DNA of 5,193 bases from Actinomycetota bacterium (GTDB taxonomy: Bacteria > Actinomycetota > CADDZG01 > JAHWKV01). The DNA is taken from NCBI GenBank assembly GCA_019347725.1, contig JAHWKV010000110.1:1-5193 (forward strand), read 5' to 3'. Below, one piece after another: positions 4,249 to 5,193 of the stretch (positions within the stretch are counted from its first letter, which is position 1; every line of letters starts with the position of its first letter). The notes under the pieces were generated by a model, which was given only the letters and a program-made list of their open reading frames with translations, ran no database searches and had not been told where the DNA came from. Made by a program: the position numbers and the translations under genes.

Positions 4249-5193
4249 GTGCAGAAAGCTCCTAAGACGATGGGGCCCAAGAGCGCGGCGGGTGTCGTAT
4301 TCCTTGCCTCCGGGGCGGTGCTGATGCTGGAGATTCTCAGCTTAAGGTTGGTTGCCCCGTACCTAGGTTTGACCCTTGAGACCAGCACCGCGGTCATCGG
4401 CTTCGCGCTCGCGGCCATATCGATGGGAGCGTGGGCGGGAGGCCGTCTGGCCGACCGGGTTTCGCCGGCGACCACCATCGGTCCGGCCGTTCTTTTCGCA
4501 GGTGCGTTGGTGCTGTTCGTAGGACCCGTCGTGACCTGGACCGGCGCACAGGTACGCGGCGGCGGCGCCGGGGCTGTTCTCATTATGGCGGCGGCGGCGG
4601 TCTTCGTCCCGGCCGCCCTGCTGTCCGCGGTCAGCCCCATGGTGGTCAAGCTGCGGCTAACCGGCCTGGATGAGACCGGAACCGTCGTAGGGCGCCTTTC
4701 GGGTATCGGAACTCTGGGCGCCCTGGTTTCCACCTTCGCCACCGGATTCCTGTTCGTCGCCCAGGCCCCGACCAGTGTGATCCTGCTGGCGCTCGGCGGA
4801 TTCCTGGTCGTTCTGGGCATAGTGCTGACCGCGACCCTGCGCAGCGTTAAAGCCATGGGCATACCCGTCCTGCTGGCGCTGGTCGGCGCCGGCGCCACCT
4901 GGTACGCGCGCCCGCCGTGCGACGTGGAGACCGCTTACCACTGCGCCCGAGTGGTGACGGACGCCGACCGGCCTTCCGGCCGCACGTTGCGGTTGGACAC
5001 ACTGTTTCACTCCTACGTGGACCTGGCTGACCCCACCTACTTGAGGTTCTCCTACGTGCGCGCTATCGCCTCGGTTATCGACGCCGCCAAGCCGGGCGAC
5101 GAGCTGAGCGCCCTGCACATCGGCGGTGGTGGTCTGACCATCCCCCGTTACCTGGAGGCGACCCGCCCCGGGGCGACCAGCCACGTACTGGAG
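4249..5193 (+). CDS. Fused membrane (MFS-like)/spermidine synthase-like protein, N-terminal part (3' end outside window)
   Basis: The first 315 residues of a two-part protein. Hydrophobic segments at about 14-40, 45-66, 74-97, 107-128, 150-170, 175-196 and 203-220 form a membrane domain. Family blocks are LEILSLRLVAPYLG (27-40), GAWAGGRLADR (60-70) and GRLSGIGTLGALVSTFATGF (148-167). After about 221 a soluble domain begins with the family's CxxET-Y-C arrangement (Cys224, Cys232), HSYVDLADPTYLRF, and the nucleotide/SAM-binding glycine-rich block HIGGGGLTIPRYLEATRPGA (290-309), ending at an acidic Glu315. Such proteins resemble spermidine synthases, but their real substrate is generally unknown and the key residues lie beyond the window. 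The full length is probably near 500. The start GTG at 4249 follows AGGAAGGA (4231-4238) by ten bases; ATG at 4270 is an in-frame alternative with a poorer ribosome site. Confidence 0.87.
   Translation, partial: MQKAPKTMGPKSAAGVVFLASGAVLMLEILSLRLVAPYLGLTLETSTAVIGFALAAISMGAWAGGRLADRVSPATTIGPAVLFAGALVLFVGPVVTWTGAQVRGGGAGAVLIMAAAAVFVPAALLSAVSPMVVKLRLTGLDETGTVVGRLSGIGTLGALVSTFATGFLFVAQAPTSVILLALGGFLVVLGIVLTATLRSVKAMGIPVLLALVGAGATWYARPPCDVETAYHCARVVTDADRPSGRTLRLDTLFHSYVDLADPTYLRFSYVRAIASVIDAAKPGDELSALHIGGGGLTIPRYLEATRPGATSHVLE

Noticed and set aside
4558..4604. GCG/GGC triplet runs in the membrane domain
   Set aside because: They encode glycine and alanine runs within a membrane region of a GC-rich gene. 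They are short, imperfect and in frame, so ordinary coding composition explains them.
4227..4898. Minus-strand open frame (223 codons) opposite the membrane/spermidine-synthase-like gene
   Set aside because: The low-complexity Thr/Ala/Pro/Arg translation is the antisense of hydrophobic membrane segments. The plus-strand frame has strong family blocks, so this is a shadow; the same applies to the minus frame at 4657-5184.

Overview
The window is GC-rich and densely coded. It looks like chromosomal DNA from a high-GC Gram-positive (actinobacterial) lineage. Several protein families point there: a PGM1-type peptide-ligase relative, an actinobacterial-style YceI protein starting MSTATTEIDL, and a fused membrane/spermidine-synthase-like protein. 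At least two genes also seem to be read from leaderless or SD-less starts. This placement is inferred from protein resemblance and composition; no marker gene is present. No tRNA, rRNA, transposon, CRISPR array or long repeat was seen.

Region 1 (1-414): the 5' end of a minus-strand gene, cut by the window edge, encodes the N-terminal domain of a PGM1-related/ATP-grasp ligase-type protein. A 55-bp intergenic gap separates it from the divergent plus-strand genes. One AT-rich hexamer in that gap could serve as a -10 element in both directions.

Region 2 (415-3102): three tightly packed plus-strand genes. They encode a small FmdB-type zinc-ribbon protein, a MacroD/YmdB-type macrodomain hydrolase (probable ADP-ribose or O-acetyl-ADP-ribose deacylase), and a 641-residue S9 family serine peptidase with an intact catalytic triad. 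Gaps are 10 and 17 bp. None of the three has a clear Shine-Dalgarno sequence. The first and third have -10-like hexamers placed so that transcription would begin at the start codon.

Region 3 (3103-4248): a 151-bp intergenic stretch carries a promoter candidate and a perfect 13-bp inverted repeat. It precedes a YceI-family (isoprenoid-binding lipocalin-like) gene that is broken by a one-base frameshift after codon 28. The break lies exactly on a heptamer, G GGT TTC, that fits the canonical -1 slippage pattern. A -1 slip there would restore the family sequence with no residue lost or gained. Downstream is a strong hairpin terminator, then a convergent minus-strand HxlR-type winged-helix regulator with the family's N-terminal cysteine. 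The region between this regulator and the next gene holds a 10-bp perfect palindrome inside a 22-bp imperfect one, a likely operator.

Region 4 (4249-5193): the first 315 residues of a fused membrane protein/spermidine-synthase-like protein, with about seven membrane segments and then the start of a SAM-binding fold, truncated at the window edge.

The most notable observation is the frameshifted yceI. It may be programmed frameshifting, coupled re-initiation, a decayed gene or a sequence error. The second is the possible regulatory pairing of the HxlR regulator with yceI. Nothing here amounts to a clear new defence or mobile system.
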